A DNA stretch of 31,465 nt from a bacterium (GTDB lineage: Bacteria > 4484-113 > JAGGVC01), in NCBI GenBank assembly GCA_039961635.1, contig JABRWB010000067.1, forward strand, positions 1 through 31,465, in the 5' to 3' direction. Numbering within the stretch: position 1 is the stretch's first letter; every line of letters starts with the position of its first letter. The position numbers and the translations under genes are program-made. This document shows positions 29,937 to 31,465 of this stretch, piece after piece. The notes under the pieces were generated by a model, which made no database searches, had not been told where the DNA came from, and worked only from the letters and a program-made list of their open reading frames with translations.

Positions 29937-31465
29937 CTACCATAAAGGAATGTCACGGCTGTAAAGCGTAATCGTCAGCTGAATGGAGTCGACTTCCGCA
30001 ACGTATATTTTTTCATTGCTCACAGCCATGCAATAGCTTGCGGCGCTGCCCAAATAATGGTCGGCAATTGGCTCAACCACGTATCCTGTGCCGTTTTCAT
30101 ACAGCAAAGATAGCCGGTCATCTTCAAAGAAGAAATACGAGAGATAACACCAGTGTTGATCAATACTCTTTGCCTCAATATAACCTCGATATTGTGGATA
30201 TTCCTGAAGCAAAAGTGGATTTTGCTGCCAAATCGATCCTTGCTTAAAGAATCTGTACATACATTTGTCTGCGCCATAATGAACGCTTAGGCCGCTTGAA
30301 GAAATCCCAATTTTGGCGCGGTCGACAGAACGCGTAGTAACCAAATCGCCCAGCCACTCTTCTCCCTGTTTGCTTATAATGGATGTTGTATTCCAAAGCT
30401 GCAATATACATGGGATTTGGTCGAAGTATCTAACATCGCCTACTCTAAACGGTCCTTCATCCCAGTCCGCAAACGGATTGCTTTCTGTAAGTGTATCCCC
30501 TGTTAACTCGGCAAAATTATAATCCTCGCCATCTTCCCCGTTCCTGTATAGAAATCCAACAGTATGCTGAATTGCATTTGCGCTTACATCAAGCCAGTCG
30601 CGTTCATAGTATTGGTCGTACATAAAGCCGCCGGCATAGACGATATCGATTTCACTAGTAGGTTTGCGCGTGACAAGAATCGCTTGCTCCCAGGCACTAG
30701 GCGATGAAATAAAGGTTCCGAAAACTAAAGTCCCGTCTGCAAGGAATACGGGTCGCGTTGGAATTGACACCGAGTTCATATCCGCGTCGATGTAAAAATC
30801 TTCAAATCTCCAATTATCCCCCCCAGCGCCTCCTTTCCAGGCCATTCTGATGCGTTCGTCGCGGTACATAGGCAAGGATTTGTCATCAACAGCGTAAATA
30901 ACGCACAGTTCCCCGGTGGTTGGCGACACAGCAGCGCCTACACCCAGATACCCGGGACCTACTCTCAAGTGGCTGTCACCGCGCTCACCTGGAAATAACT
31001 GCTGAACAAGCTCATTTTGCCAGTAAAGCGAAATTGCATTCGAAATAACAGTGATTTCATTCGTAGCCATCAATCCGTCGTTGTCCGTAACCCGTAGTGT
31101 CACGTTCCAAATTCCGGCATCAAAAATGTGACTTACATGATCGGATTGATACGATTGCCAGTCCGAAAGGCCGTCACCATCGAAATCCCATTCGTACTTG
31201 ACTATTTCGCCGTCGGGATCGTATGAGGAATTGCAGCTCAAAACGGTTTCGAGCGGCGCATCCCCTATTAATGGCCATCCGGAGGCAATCGCCACCGGGG
31301 GCTGGGGCACCGGGCCGCCTTCGGGGGGATAAACGATGACGGTGACGCTCTTTGTTGTCGCGAGGAACGAATCGTCCGTCACGCGCGCGGTGCAGATGCG
31401 CACGCCCACTTCGCTTTCGGTGAAAAGGTGGGCTGCGGTACCGTTCGTGGAAGTGAAATCGCGGA
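29937..31465 (-). CDS. PKD-domain surface protein, N-terminus beyond the window
   Basis: The frame runs through the right edge, with about 508 C-terminal residues visible. A GTG at 31409 is internal, not the start. The first part repeats Ig-like strands (RICTARVTDDS), then a clear PKD domain: SSYDPDGEIVKYEWDFDGDG ... HIFDAGIWNVTLRVTDNDG. The remaining 370 residues are strand-rich with recurring blade-like units (SPTTGELCVIYAV, PVFLADGTLVFGTF, HTVGFLYRNGED), possibly a beta-propeller. It is probably secreted and exposed. Base composition is much lower in G+C than neighbours: 24 of 60 G/C at 30181-30240, against 43 of 60 in hutH at 29041-29100. Confidence 0.85.
   Translation of the reverse strand, partial: RDFTSTNGTAAHLFTESEVGVRICTARVTDDSFLATTKSVTVIVYPPEGGPVPQPPVAIASGWPLIGDAPLETVLSCNSSYDPDGEIVKYEWDFDGDGLSDWQSYQSDHVSHIFDAGIWNVTLRVTDNDGLMATNEITVISNAISLYWQNELVQQLFPGERGDSHLRVGPGYLGVGAAVSPTTGELCVIYAVDDKSLPMYRDERIRMAWKGGAGGDNWRFEDFYIDADMNSVSIPTRPVFLADGTLVFGTFISSPSAWEQAILVTRKPTSEIDIVYAGGFMYDQYYERDWLDVSANAIQHTVGFLYRNGEDGEDYNFAELTGDTLTESNPFADWDEGPFRVGDVRYFDQIPCILQLWNTTSIISKQGEEWLGDLVTTRSVDRAKIGISSSGLSVHYGADKCMYRFFKQGSIWQQNPLLLQEYPQYRGYIEAKSIDQHWCYLSYFFFEDDRLSLLYENGTGYVVEPIADHYLGSAASYCMAVSNEKIYVAEVDSIQLTITLYSRDIPLW

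Noticed and set aside
31407-31409. GTG as the start of the PKD protein
   Set aside because: The frame stays open to the right edge and domain-like sequence continues upstream.

Overview
The window reads as chromosomal DNA of a GC-rich, diderm, probably uncultured or deep-branching bacterium. The outer membrane is shown by a porin with an S-layer-homology (SLH) domain, a coiled coil and a C-terminal Phe (3325-4866), and by a lipoprotein beside it. SLH porins are typical of diderms outside the Proteobacteria (Cyanobacteria, Deinococcota, Negativicutes and several candidate phyla). I cannot name the phylum. GTG and TTG starts are common. I see no mobile element, CRISPR array or prophage.

Layout. 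1-236: tail of a secreted protein with dockerin/EF-hand calcium loops. 376-2082: Kef-type antiporter. 2069-5379 (minus): a small orphan, an AIM24-family protein, and a lipoprotein-SLH porin operon closed by a clear terminator. 5821-8283 (plus): DUF4126 membrane protein, a lipoate-ligase-like protein, a small charged protein and a metallophosphoesterase. 8290-9722 (minus): a one-helix membrane protein and a DedA protein. 9723-10255: about 530 bases without a gene. 10256-13027 (plus): a SpoIVB/S55-like secreted protein and an RNA 2',3'-cyclic phosphodiesterase. 13049-23754 (minus): TIM-barrel + LeuD; alanine dehydrogenase + CoA-transferase; TrmL; the operon MoxR-DUF58-transglutaminase-ChbG; and a bacteriohemerythrin. 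23899-25173 (plus): ThiL. 25177-26436 (minus): a response regulator with a degraded HD-GYP domain. 26531-29829 (plus): tRNA-His, hisS and a histidine ammonia-lyase behind one strong promoter. 29937-31465 (minus): A+T-richer PKD-domain surface protein, running off the window.

Two observations stand out. First, the tRNA-His gene encodes no G-1, carries A73 and has a G1:U72 pair. It lies 46 bases upstream of a HisRS whose motif 2 resembles the Caulobacter/eukaryote type rather than the E. coli type. This looks like a linked, divergent tRNA-His/HisRS pair outside the Alphaproteobacteria. Second, several genes lack a Shine-Dalgarno sequence and have a -10 hexamer ending 6 bases before a GTG start (7603, 9075, 17661, 23899), with close variants at 5821 and 23259. 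This is a consistent signature of leaderless transcripts, mixed with conventional Shine-Dalgarno genes.

Functional themes are envelope biogenesis, amino-acid turnover (alanine dehydrogenase, CoA-transferase, histidine ammonia-lyase, LeuD), cofactors (ThiL, lipoate-ligase-like protein) and tRNA biology (TrmL, HisRS, tRNA-His).
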